A stretch of DNA of 64,000 nt from Bradyrhizobium sp. LLZ17 (GTDB lineage Bacteria > Pseudomonadota > Alphaproteobacteria > Rhizobiales > Xanthobacteraceae). Each line of letters starts with the position of its first letter. The stretch's first letter is position 1. Under the pieces are notes generated by a model, which worked only from the letters and a program-made list of their open reading frames with translations, was not told the origin of the DNA and searched no databases. The stretch spans positions 248,001 to 312,000 of the forward strand of contig NZ_CP165734.1 in assembly GCF_041200145.1 (NCBI RefSeq), in the 5' to 3' direction. Both the position numbers and the translations under genes were made by a program. Positions 27,525-41,053 of the stretch are shown one piece after another.

Positions 27525-27779
27525 ATGGCGGATCGTCCGCGGGATCTCGCCGAGCGGATGGCGCGCCGGCACAAGGCGGCTACAAAACCGGGCGACCGGG
27601 CGGGCGACGGCTATCTGCGTGAGAGCTTCACCTTGCCGCGCGCCGCCGCGCGGGCAAGAGCGCAGGCCTTCTTCGCCCGCTATCCCAAAGCCGGCTATAT
27701 GAGCGAAGTCGAGACCTGGCGCGAATTGCCGGGCGGCGACATCGAATTCACCATGCGGCGGCTGCCCAGCGCCGACTAG
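27525..27779 (+). CDS. Conserved small hypothetical protein
   Basis: 84 residues, basic, no membrane segment. AGGAGGCAGGAT before the ATG strongly supports the start. The first half is Arg/Ala-rich (ADRPRDLAERMARRHKAATK); the second includes FFARYPKAGYMSEVETWREL and DIEFTMRRL. It looks like a compact helical protein. I do not recognise the family. The gene at 27791 is convergent, 11 bases away. Confidence 0.7.
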   Translation: MADRPRDLAERMARRHKAATKPGDRAGDGYLRESFTLPRAAARARAQAFFARYPKAGYMSEVETWRELPGGDIEFTMRRLPSAD

Positions 27780-27790
27780 CGCCGGTCGGC

Positions 27791-28024
27791 CTAGTCGAGG
27801 GATTCGGCGACGATGCGGATGCGGAACACCGGCTCCTTGGCTTCGTCGAGCAGTTCCATGTGCCATTCCGAGTTTTCCTGGAGCTTGCGGGAGATGCCCG
27901 CGGCCATGTCGGCGCAGACGGCGGTCATTTCCTTCCAGGCCGAGGCGCGATCGGCGAACTCAGTCGCATGCTCGGCGCAGCCGGAATAGTGGCCGTTCCG
28001 GATTCGAAAGAAATAGAGTGCCAT
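27791..28024 (-). CDS. DUF6894-like small protein
   Basis: 77 residues from ATG 28022-28024 (in-frame codons upstream lack the family start). It begins MALYFFRIRNGHYSGCAEHA, then TEFADRASAWKEMTAVCADM and the C-terminal KEPVFRIRIVAESLD. This MPxYFFxxR start with a later acidic helix and a beta-strand end is the DUF6894 pattern, abundant in Bradyrhizobium. Function unknown. Confidence 0.75.
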   Translation of the reverse strand: MALYFFRIRNGHYSGCAEHATEFADRASAWKEMTAVCADMAAGISRKLQENSEWHMELLDEAKEPVFRIRIVAESLD

Positions 28025-28192
28025 GGCTGGTACCGATCGCATATGGCCGCGCCCCGAGCCCATATGGGCGTCCCAGTGCAATCCCAAACCGCGGGCAGAT
28101 CAATTCCGGTCGTCTACGGAATACGCCTTGCGGGGGCGCCGCGGCCCGGTTGCCCGCGCCCGTAGCGGTCCAGCCGATTCCGGCCGTCTTGC

Positions 28193-28381
28193 TCAGGCCG
28201 TTTTGCGCGCGAGGGCCTTCAGCTCGCGATCGATACGCAGTTGCACGCGACGGATCGCCAGGAGTTCGATCTTCGTCTCGGTCCTCCCCGTTTTGGTCTG
28301 GTCGCCAATCCGGAATTGCCACTGCCAGACCCCTGGAATGGCTGTCCTTGCAATCGTGAACTCTACTCCCCTGCGATTCAT
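28193..28381 (-). CDS. Small hypothetical protein with a strong ribosome binding site
   Basis: 62 residues from ATG 28379-28381; GGAGGTGACC lies directly upstream and decides the start over the in-frame ATGs further out. It begins MNRRGVEFTIARTAIPGVWQ, then WQFRIGDQTKTGRTETKIEL, a small beta-hairpin-like fold, and ends with a Lys/Arg-rich helix (RRVQLRIDRELKALARKTA). No family recognised. The gap 28382-28754 upstream shows no convincing gene. Confidence 0.6.
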   Translation of the reverse strand: MNRRGVEFTIARTAIPGVWQWQFRIGDQTKTGRTETKIELLAIRRVQLRIDRELKALARKTA

Positions 28382-28754
28382 GGTCACCTCCACGATCTGA
28401 CTTTCCATGACTGCTAACATGTCGGGAATCCCGATATTCCGCTGACGCGCAAAAATTTCCCGGTAAGTCATGGATACTTCACGGAAAATCCTGAAAGCGC
28501 GCGCGGTTCGAAACAAGCGAAATCAAATTCCGAAAGGCGACGCTGCCGCACCCACGGAACGGACACCGCAGCTGCCCTTTCGGTCAGGAACTCCGTTCAT
28601 GGCCGGAGAACCACGGATGATTTCGCGGTTCCAATACGGGACCGCGGCCATTCGATGGAAATGCCGGTCTCCGAGCTTTTCCACCTTTGCGTGCGCTGCT
28701 ACTATGCCCGTGACGTGTGGAGGCCGCGCCGGCGATCGCGCGGAAGGGGAAGAC

Positions 28755-29120
28755 GTGAACTGGCTAAGACATCTCGCCGTGCGCTGGGGCGCACGAAATT
28801 TCTCGTTGGTCTGTCCGCACTGCCGGCGGCCCGCCTCCTCCCTTGCGTTCAAGCGTGGGCGCTTCATGCTCGGTGACGAAAATCTCGTGTGCGAGCGGTG
28901 CGGCGAGACCGGCCTTGTCACCTTGTGGCGTTTCGAGGGATTGTCGGGCCAATCCGGTTGCACTGATGCGCGCCAAGGCGGGACGCTGGCGAATTCCCCG
29001 CACGGATTGCACGCAGGCGAAGCGCGGGACGAAGAAGCGTTCGAACTCGCCACGACACATGCCACGAAAAGAGCCCCGCCTGGGCAGAGCCAAGCGGGGC
29101 GACAGGTTATTGGAGGCTGA
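28755..29120 (+). CDS. Putative zinc-ribbon protein
   Basis: 121 residues from GTG 28755, preceded by AAGGGGAAGAC. It begins VNWLRHLAVRWGARNFSLVC. Two CxxC pairs, CPHC (residues about 20-23) and CERC (about 48-51), would bind one zinc. The last 35 residues are low-complexity and pass through an RNA hairpin at 29073-29100, so the true C-terminus may be shorter or the gene decayed. A match to a known function is lacking. Confidence 0.5.
   Translation: MNWLRHLAVRWGARNFSLVCPHCRRPASSLAFKRGRFMLGDENLVCERCGETGLVTLWRFEGLSGQSGCTDARQGGTLANSPHGLHAGEARDEEAFELATTHATKRAPPGQSQAGRQVIGG
29073..29100 (-). terminator. Minus-strand rho-independent terminator
   Basis: GCCCCGC and GCGGGGC form a 7-base stem; on the minus strand it is followed by CTCTTTT. 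It lies just after the TAA at 29107 of a small minus-strand frame (29107-29262) and implies a short minus-strand transcript. Confidence 0.55.
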
Positions 29121-29262
29121 GGTGCTGGGCTGCAACACCATAGCCAAGCGACCCTAGCCCGCTCAGCTTACGGCAGCCTGACAAGCGGGACGAATGGGAT
29201 CCGAAACTGCCGGCGCATAGGTTGCCGTGCTGAGAGAGGCTCTCGCATCCCAATTCAGACAT
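29107..29262 (-). CDS. Possible 51-residue small protein on the minus strand
   Basis: ATG 29260-29262 to TAA 29107-29109, directly followed by a minus-strand terminator at 29073-29100. It begins MSELGCESLSQHGNLCAGSF and contains a Ser/Gly-rich core (GCRKLSGLGSLGYGVAAQ). No good Shine-Dalgarno is visible, and the frame is open upstream to 29523, so a noncoding RNA is an equal alternative. Reported because the hairpin plus T-run sits precisely at the end of the frame. Confidence 0.35.
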   Translation of the reverse strand: MSELGCESLSQHGNLCAGSFGSHSSRLSGCRKLSGLGSLGYGVAAQHLSLQ

Positions 29263-29356
29263 CCGATCGCACAACTTAGGACACAACCGTTGGCGACACT
29301 TTGAACGCACGGCAAAGCCATGGGGGAAACGTGGCGGGCCGATAGCGGGGTGCATC

Positions 29357-29446
29357 ATGGACAGGGTAGAGCGGTCATTCGCCGCCGCGACGGCGGCTGG
29401 ATTTGTGGTGTTGATCATCGGCATCGTGCTGCTGGCGCTGATGTAG
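29357..29446 (+). CDS. Possible 29-residue single-pass membrane peptide
   Basis: ATG 29357 to TAG 29444-29446. MDRVERSFAAATAAGFVVLI continues with IGIVLLALM, a charged N-terminus followed by one hydrophobic helix of about 19 residues. GCGGGGTGCATC precedes the start but is not a clear Shine-Dalgarno. Such tiny membrane peptides are often missed; support is only composition. Confidence 0.35.
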   Translation: MDRVERSFAAATAAGFVVLIIGIVLLALM

Positions 29447-29618
29447 GGCGCGGGCGGGGAGGCCGCTGATGAAAATCGCGAAAACAACCCCATGCAAAGT
29501 AGAATCGGGGTTGGCTCGGTCATCGTTCAAGCCGCAATTGAGGTGGTATTCTACCTTCATTGCAATCGATCCGCCCGTGGTGGCTTTTTTCGCGATTGAT
29601 TGAGCTTGGGGATGAAAG

Positions 29619-29639
29619 AGGCCGCCCATGAGGCGGCCT
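29619..29639 (-). terminator. Terminator of the 29639 gene
   Basis: AGGCCGCC and GGCGGCCT, an 8-base stem with a 5-base loop, overlapping the stop codon region. On the minus strand it is followed by CTTTCATC. Confidence 0.6.
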
Positions 29640-29863
29640 TACTTCGGGATGCCGAATTCCTTAGCGGCTACCTTGGCAATTTCATTGGGATCGTGAGTGC
29701 CAAGTGCGTCAATCTCGATGATCTTGCGGGCGACGATCTCGCAGAGCGGGTCGTCGCGATCCACGAGGCTCAGGCTGCGCAACGTGAATGCAAATGCCCG
29801 ATTCAGCCGTTCGAGTTGTTCCGGCTCGATCTTGCCTTCCCTGAAAAGCCGATTGATCGGCAT
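29639..29863 (-). CDS. Conserved small hypothetical protein
   Basis: 74 residues. It begins MPINRLFREGKIEPEQLERL and continues NRAFAFTLRSLSLVDRDDPL to end KVAAKEFGIPK. All helical by appearance, with a highly charged surface and no signal or membrane segment. It ends at its own terminator hairpin. The rhythm of Leu/Arg suggests a small helical bundle; function unknown. Confidence 0.65.
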   Translation of the reverse strand: MPINRLFREGKIEPEQLERLNRAFAFTLRSLSLVDRDDPLCEIVARKIIEIDALGTHDPNEIAKVAAKEFGIPK

Positions 29864-29981
29864 GGCCCCTGCACCCGTGCACGCGGCACTGCGTACTTGG
29901 GGAACCTATCCTGAAATGAGGCCACTGCAAAATTCAAACTAGGTCACTAGGGTTAAAACGGCCAGCGCCGGATTTGGGTAC

Positions 29982-30034
29982 TGGCCTGTTTCCGAGCGCA
30001 GTGGCCTGGTTTGGTTTTGGGGGTGGCCTATTTT
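29982..30034. repeat. Three TGGCCTGTTT-like direct repeats, left group
   Basis: TGGCCTGTTT at 29982-29991, TGGCCTGGTTT at 30002-30012 and TGGCCTATTTT at 30024-30034, spaced 20 and 22 bases. A related inverted GGCCACT lies at 29920-29926. A matching right group lies at 30549-30580, so the two groups bracket the peptide gene at 30212. The 348-base gap 29864-30211 otherwise holds only the hairpin at 30051-30078. Confidence 0.5.
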
Positions 30035-30050
30035 GCGAGGTATCAAAACG

Positions 30051-30078
30051 CAAAGCCCTGCCGCGAGGTGGGGCTTTG
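30051..30078. terminator. Hairpin CAAAGCCC/GGGCTTTG
   Basis: A perfect 8-base stem enclosing TGCCGCGAGGTG. It is followed by TTGTCTT on the plus strand and by GCGTTTTG on the minus strand, so the transcription direction it ends is unclear. Confidence 0.45.
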
Positions 30079-30211
30079 TTGTCTTCGCACCCGAGCAGCG
30101 GCGCTGGGTTCTTGTGTGATGGCCGTCACTGCGGCGCACGAGCGGACGGAATATTGCTGCGACCACGGCTGCAAGAGATTGGCTCTGCAGCCCAACCAGA
30201 GAGAGTAGAAC

Positions 30212-30382
30212 ATGGATAAGCAGCAGCGCGATGTTACCGAGCTTGAATTGACGCTTGAAGACCTGAACGAAGTGAACGGCGGCGTTCGAAATAATCAGAC
30301 CGAAGCCTGGGCCGCCTTTGCAGGGGGGATCCTTAAAGGTTTTATTGAGGCTGGTGGCCACCCGTCCTGCCAGTTCGGTTAG
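30212..30382 (+). CDS. Small peptide precursor with a double-glycine-type leader
   Basis: 56 residues, shorter than usual gene-finding limits. The N-terminal 24 residues (MDKQQRDVTELELTLEDLNE then VNGG) match the double-glycine leader pattern L-x-x-E-x-L-x-x-V-x-GG of bacteriocins, microcins and quorum peptides that are cleaved and exported by peptidase-containing ABC transporters. The predicted mature part is 32 residues: VRNNQTEAWAAFAGGILKGF, then IEAGGHPSCQFG, hydrophobic and Gly-rich with a GxxxG-like pattern and one Cys. GAGAGAG lies about 6 bases before the ATG, and a terminator (30395-30418) follows. No export or immunity gene is visible in this window. Confidence 0.6.
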   Translation: MDKQQRDVTELELTLEDLNEVNGGVRNNQTEAWAAFAGGILKGFIEAGGHPSCQFG

Positions 30383-30394
30383 TGATCACAAAAA

Positions 30395-30418
30395 GAGGCC
30401 GCCTCAGTTGGCGGCCTC
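30395..30418. terminator. Terminator after the peptide gene
   Basis: GAGGCCGCC and GGCGGCCTC form a perfect 9-base stem with a 6-base loop. The minus strand shows a T-run (CTTTTTGTG) and the plus strand has ATTCATTTG, so it probably works both ways. The 330-base region 30383-30712 holds this hairpin, the right repeat group and the recA promoter. Confidence 0.65.
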
Positions 30419-30548
30419 ATTCATTTGAACACGTCGTTCTCTTCGTCGTCCTGATCGGAAGAATCTCTTTGTCGAGTTCAAGATTCTTAATCAGCTGCTC
30501 GATGCTGCTTCGCAGTTAACGGGTTCTTAACGGAGCTGTTCCGGGGAG

Positions 30549-30580
30549 TGGCCTGTTTCGCATTTGCGAGTGGCCCATTT
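30549..30580. repeat. Two TGGCC(T/C)(G/A)TTT direct repeats, right group
   Basis: TGGCCTGTTT at 30549-30558 and TGGCCCATTT at 30571-30580, spaced 22 bases, the same spacing as the left group. They lie just upstream of the recA SOS box. Confidence 0.45.
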
Positions 30581-30604
30581 CGGCGCGCGCCAAAATCCGG
30601 AAAA

Positions 30605-30619
30605 GAACATATTGCGAAC
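30605..30619 (+). promoter_or_regulatory. LexA-type SOS box upstream of recA
   Basis: GAAC, 7 bases (ATATTGC), GAAC: the alphaproteobacterial LexA recognition pattern. It lies 93 bases before the recA ATG, in the promoter zone, consistent with DNA-damage induction. Confidence 0.8.
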
Positions 30620-30712
30620 CAAGAACAAATAGGGTACATTGCTTTTATCGACGAGCTGCCTCGCCAATCGTTTGTCCCTCAGCCGAATCCTCGCCATAAG
30701 GAGCACGACCCG

Positions 30713-31801
<1,089 letters not shown>

Positions 31802-31832
31802 AGCCTAAACACGAAGAGTGTTTCGCGAGGAG

Positions 31833-31884
31833 CGGGCGCTGAGGACGTTGAGTTGCCGACGTCGTCAGTGCCCGTTTCGTTTTG
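31833..31884 (+). terminator. Terminator of recA
   Basis: CGGGC-GCTGA-GACG pairs with CGTC-TCAGT-GCCCG over a long, slightly imperfect stem, then TTTCGTTTT. It lies about 32 bases after the recA stop. Confidence 0.7.
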
Positions 31885-31986
31885 GCGGCTGGACCCAAAT
31901 ACATTCTCAGGCTGCATTGTGATGGTGGCCAAGTCTAGGCTTGGCTGATGCTTGCTAGCGCCGGTTCGTAGTCAAGGGAGCAGCCT

Positions 31987-32131
31987 ATGCTTGTTGTTCA
32001 AACGCGGCACGCCAAAGCGCACGCGCAAATATTCGATCCTGATGGGGATCGTTCTATTGGGAATTGGTTCGATAGCCGGGATCGGCGTACTTCTCACACT
32101 GCGCTGGGATTCCCTCCCGAAGAAAAAGTAG
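31987..32131 (+). CDS. Possible small single-pass membrane protein; start unclear
   Basis: Frame 31991-32131 encodes LLFKRGTPKRTRKYSILMGI, then VLLGIGSIAGIGVLLTLRWD and SLPKKK to TAG: basic N-terminus, one hydrophobic helix, basic C-terminus. The natural ATG at 31987 is one base out of phase, so an extra base near 31990 (an indel like those elsewhere) would give a 47-residue protein; otherwise TTG 31991 starts it. It may belong to the decayed neighbour's unit. Confidence 0.4.
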
Positions 32132-32172
32132 AATCAATCGGGAAGAAAGTAGGACCGATCAGGGAGAGGGGC

Positions 32173-33156
32173 ATGTCCCATTTGATTCTGACGACAAATG
32201 ACCTTGCACCACTTCAATTGCAGCCGACGCGTTTGGCGAACGTTGTCCTTGGATTCTCTGTTCGCTTCGTCATGGACCGGCTGCCGTCCGAGGAACAGCT
32301 CATGATGGGGCTGGAGCCGCGATCGGCAAAGTACGGCAATGTCGGCGATCACTAGCTCGACGACGCTCGGCGGTGCTGGCTGAAAGATTTCGGTACACGG
32401 GATAGTGGCCTTTTCGGGCTCTGCGAAAAATTCGATTCGATTGCATTGTGGATCGATCCTCAGCCCAACGATCAACTCGTGCTTGTCTGGTTGCTCAACC
32501 TCCTTCGCCCGCACAAGGAAATCACGACGAAGCTCAGCCTGGTGCACACGGATGACGTCGTCGCGAATTATCGTGCGGAATCGTTGGCGAAATGGAAGCT
32601 GCCGGTGTTCAAAGTCACGGACGATCACGTGGCGCTGGCGAGTCGCGCCTGGAACGCCTGGCGTGCCCCGACACCTCAGTCCTGTTTCGATCTGCTGATG
32701 GAGGATTTGACGATGCTGCCGCGATTGCGGTCGGCTCTTATCGCCCTGTTCGAGGAGATGCCTGACGTATCAACAGGTCTTGGCGCGAGCGAAATGGCGA
32801 TGCTCGGCTCCATCCAAGACGGGTGCACCGATCCTCAAGTGGCGCGGATGGCGGCGCGGCACCAAGAGGTCTTTGATGAGCGCGAGGCCGGCGAATTGCT
32901 GGACGATTTGGCACAGTGTCCAGCGCCGCTGATTTTCGGGCTGGGCGAGGCGCCGTTCGAAAAGGATGAAGTCGCTCGTCATCATCGCTACAGGAAGAGT
33001 CAGGTTGGTTTGACTGAGCTGGGGCGAGCGGTTGTCGCCGGCGAGGACGATTTCTGCCGCCACAACCTGATCGACCGCTGGTGGGGCGGCACGCACCTGA
33101 CCAATGGACGGCTCTGACGCTGGGACCGCGAAGGCCGTTCGCTGGTTGCGCCGTAG
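32173..33156 (+). pseudogene. DUF1835/DUF3658-like protein, two Trp-to-stop mutations
   Basis: One reading frame covers the whole span: start MSHLILTTNDLAPLQLQPTR, then YGNVGDH followed by TAG at 32353-32355, then LDDARRCWLKDFGTRDSGLF and LWIDPQPNDQLVLVWLLNLL, HTDDVVANYRAESLAKWKL, and LIDRWWGGTHLTNGRL followed by TGA at 33115-33117, then RWDREGRSLVAP to TAG. Related proteins have Trp at both stop positions, so each is a TGG change (to TAG and to TGA). No frame shift is needed. It would be 327 residues if intact. Real decay fits better than indel-type sequencing error. Confidence 0.75.
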
Positions 33157-33171
33157 ATACGCATCAGAACT

Positions 33172-33296
33172 GTAGGGTTGGCAAAGGCGCGCTCTTCGCG
33201 CGCCGTGCCCACCATCTTTCCGCGAGTGTTGCAGCAATGGTGAGCACGCGTTCGCTCTTCGAGCTACGGCGGACAAGCCGCTTTGCCCACCCTACG
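33172..33296. repeat. Intergenic palindromic repeat, GTAGGGTGGGCAAAGCGC family
   Basis: Starts GTAGGGTTGGCAAAGGCGCG and ends TTTGCCCACCCTAC. It lies between the decayed DUF1835 gene and gcvP. A sibling is at 48496-48590. Confidence 0.75.
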
Positions 33297-33312
33297 AAAC
33301 CTTCGTCTGGTC

Positions 33313-36193
<2,881 letters not shown>

Positions 36194-36224
36194 CATGGGT
36201 CCTCGCTTTAGATCATCTGTCGCC

Positions 36225-36346
36225 GTCATGCCGCGCCTTGTGCGTACTTGCGCACTGGAGCGGGGCATCCAGTACACGCAGGCGCTTCGGCTAGGGCCGA
36301 TGGGCCGCGGCGTACTGGATCGCCCGCCTGCGCGGGCGATGACACC
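36225..36346. repeat. Palindromic intergenic repeat, GTCATGCC family
   Basis: Starts GTCATGCCGCGCC, contains GGGGCATCCAGTAC and its partner GTACTGGATCGCCCG, and ends GCGCGGGCGATGAC. It sits inside the glycine-cleavage operon between gcvH and gcvP. Confidence 0.7.
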
Positions 36347-36373
36347 GAATATGAGGTCAGAGTTCGCTTCATC

Positions 36374-36742
36374 TCACGCCGTGTGCGCCTTGTAGGCGGC
36401 TTCATCCATGAGGCCGCCGAGCTCGCTCTTGTCGGCAATCTTGATCTTGAAGAACCACGCCTTGCCTTGCGCGTCCGTGTTCACTAGCGCCGGCTCGCTC
36501 GCGAGCTCGGGGTTGGTCTCGAGCACCTCGCCGGTCACAGGCGCGTAGACGTCGGACGCGGCCTTGACCGATTCCACCACGGCGGCGGCTTCCGCCTTCT
36601 TCAGCGTGCGGCCGATCTTGGGCAACTCGACGAACACGACGTCGCCGAGCTGCGACTGCGCGTAGTCGGTGATCCCGACGGTGGCGACATCGCCCTCGAT
36701 GGCCAGCCATTCATGGTCGGAGGTGTACAGCATCGCGGTCAT
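36374..36742 (-). CDS. gcvH: Glycine cleavage system H protein
   Basis: 122 residues. Lipoyl-carrier fold: [20 protein letters not shown] near the N-terminus, then [20 protein letters not shown] with lipoyl Lys60 in ESVKA. It shuttles the aminomethyl group between GcvP, GcvT and Lpd. It follows gcvT by 11 bases on the minus strand and precedes gcvP, so all three are one riboswitch-led operon. Confidence 0.96.
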   Translation of the reverse strand: MTAMLYTSDHEWLAIEGDVATVGITDYAQSQLGDVVFVELPKIGRTLKKAEAAAVVESVKAASDVYAPVTGEVLETNPELASEPALVNTDAQGKAWFFKIKIADKSELGGLMDEAAYKAHTA

Positions 36743-36753
36743 TGTCTCAGTCC

Positions 36754-37900
36754 TCAGCGTTTGTAGGTGTTTTTCACGAAGGGCATGGCGGCGACGGTGA
36801 GCGGCAGGCGCTGGCCGCGCACCTCGGCGAACAGTTTGGTGTCGAGCGCCCTCAGGCTTGCGGGCACATAGCCCATCGCCACCGGCGCGTTCAGGCTCGG
36901 GCCGAAACCGCCCGACGTGACCTTTCCGATCGGCTCGCTTGATGTCGCATCTGCAAACAGCAGCGCGCCCTCGCGCACGGGCGCGCGGCCTTCGGTGCGC
37001 AGGCCGACGCGGCGGCGGCTCGCGCCCTGGTCGAAATGCGCGAGAATCTTTTCCGCACCGGGAAAGCCGCCGGCGCGGGCGCCGCCGCTGCGGCGGCTCT
37101 TCTGCACCGACCATTCCAGCGCGGCCTCGACCGGCGTGGTCGTGATGTCGATGTCGTGGCCGTAAAGGCAGAGCCCGGCCTCGAGCCGCAGGCTGTCTCG
37201 TGCGCCCAGCCCGATCGGCAGCACGTCGGGATTGTCGAGCAGCGTCTTGGCGAGGCGCTCGGCGTCGGCTGCGGGAACCGAAATTTCAAAACCGTCCTCG
37301 CCGGTGTAGCCGGAGCGCGACACGAAACAGTCGATGCCGGCAACCTTGTGCGGCCCGGCATCCATGAACTTCATGCCGGGCGCATCTGCACACAATTTCG
37401 CCAGCGCCGATTCCGCCTTCGGCCCCTGCAGCGCGACGAGTGCACGGTCGGCCAGCGAATCGATGATGCAGTCGTCCGAGAGATGCGCGCGCAGATGCGC
37501 CTCGTCCGCGGCCTTGCAGGCGGCATTGACGACCAAGAACAGGTGATCGCCGAAATTGGCGACCATCAGATCGTCCAGAATGCCGCCATCCGCATTGGTG
37601 AACTGGGCGTAGCGCTGCCGCGCGGGCACAACCGCGACGATGTCTTGCGGCACCAGCCGCTCCAGCGCGCGGGCGGCGTCCTCGACGTTGCCCGACTTCG
37701 GCCTGAGCGCGATTTGGCCCATATGGGATACGTCGAACAGGCCGGCCGAGCTGCGGGTGTGCAGATGCTCTTTCAGGACACCGGCGGGATATTGCACGGG
37801 CATGTCATAGCCCGCGAACGGCACCATCTTGCCGCCGAGCGACACGTGCAGGCCGTGAAGGGGCGTACGTTTGAGGGTCTTGGTCGTCGCGCGCAAGCAT
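36754..37900 (-). CDS. gcvT: Aminomethyltransferase GcvT
   Basis: The long frame (from TTG 37896) encodes the full enzyme: [48 protein letters not shown] and [14 protein letters not shown]. An ATG at 37898-37900 is out of phase by one base; removing one G of the pair at 37882-37883 gives MLARDDKTLKRT, a natural GcvT start, so another indel is likely. Restored length is about 381 residues. GcvT makes methylene-THF and ammonia from aminomethyl-lipoyl GcvH. Its leader holds the glycine riboswitch. Confidence 0.9.
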
Positions 37901-37961
37901 CACAGGGGCCCTCGGCGGTTCCCCGGGGAGGATTCCCCGATGGACACCAGTCGAAGCCCCA

Positions 37962-38129
37962 TCTGTCGCTGTGCCTGAGAGTATTATCCCGTCGGCGGAC
38001 GTCGTCCGGGTCTTAAGCCCGTCGGCGCCTCTTTCCAGATGCTGTCAAAGCCACGCGGTCCTTTTGCCTGAGAGTTTCCGGGGCGGTTGCTCCTTCGGCG
38101 CCGGCTACCAGTGCCGGTCTCTCCCGACG
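37962..38129 (-). promoter_or_regulatory. Tandem glycine riboswitch (gcvT element)
   Basis: Minus-strand RNA shows GTCGGGAGAGACCGGC, then GCCGAAGGAGCAACCGC and ACTCTCAGGCAAAAGGACCG (first aptamer). A second aptamer follows, ending ATACTCTCAGGCACAG. Two aptamers in tandem directly before gcvT are classic. A GC-rich hairpin (CCGGGGA/TCCCCGG) around 37917-37940 may be the expression platform near the start codon. High glycine should switch on gcvT-gcvH-gcvP. Confidence 0.93.
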
Positions 38130-38370
38130 TGGCCGTACGATACAGATGGGTACAGACCACAGCCCGGCCAAGCCTGTCAACGCGCAGCTGGCGGCTTTCA
38201 ACTGGGATTGCAACCGGATTGCGCGGCTGCGGCAACCCTCTGATCTCTCTGCACAGTTTCTGGACAGCGAAGCTGGCCTTGTCTAAAAGCGCTTCTGTCC
38301 GCAGATATCAGCCCAAACTTGCGGTTTGGATGGCGTGTTGGCGGGCCCAAGCACACCCGATTGGATGAAC

Positions 38371-41049
<2,679 letters not shown>

Positions 41050-41053
41050 GGCC

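Noticed and set aside
30124..30210. Short Cys-rich frame MAVTAAHERTEYCCDHGCKR ending just before the peptide gene
   Set aside because: 29 codons with no Shine-Dalgarno or family. It probably reflects chance in the leader region.
30419..30520. Minus-strand frame ending DSSDQDDEENDVFK next to the terminator at 30395
   Set aside because: It has no start codon in a consistent frame and would need a frameshift. Possibly a remnant; not enough to call a gene.
32353..33117. Amber or opal readthrough (selenocysteine or pyrrolysine) in the DUF1835-like gene
   Set aside because: Both stops replace Trp in otherwise alignable sequence and differ from each other (TAG and TGA), with no SECIS-like hairpin. 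Simple loss of function or base-call error is more likely.
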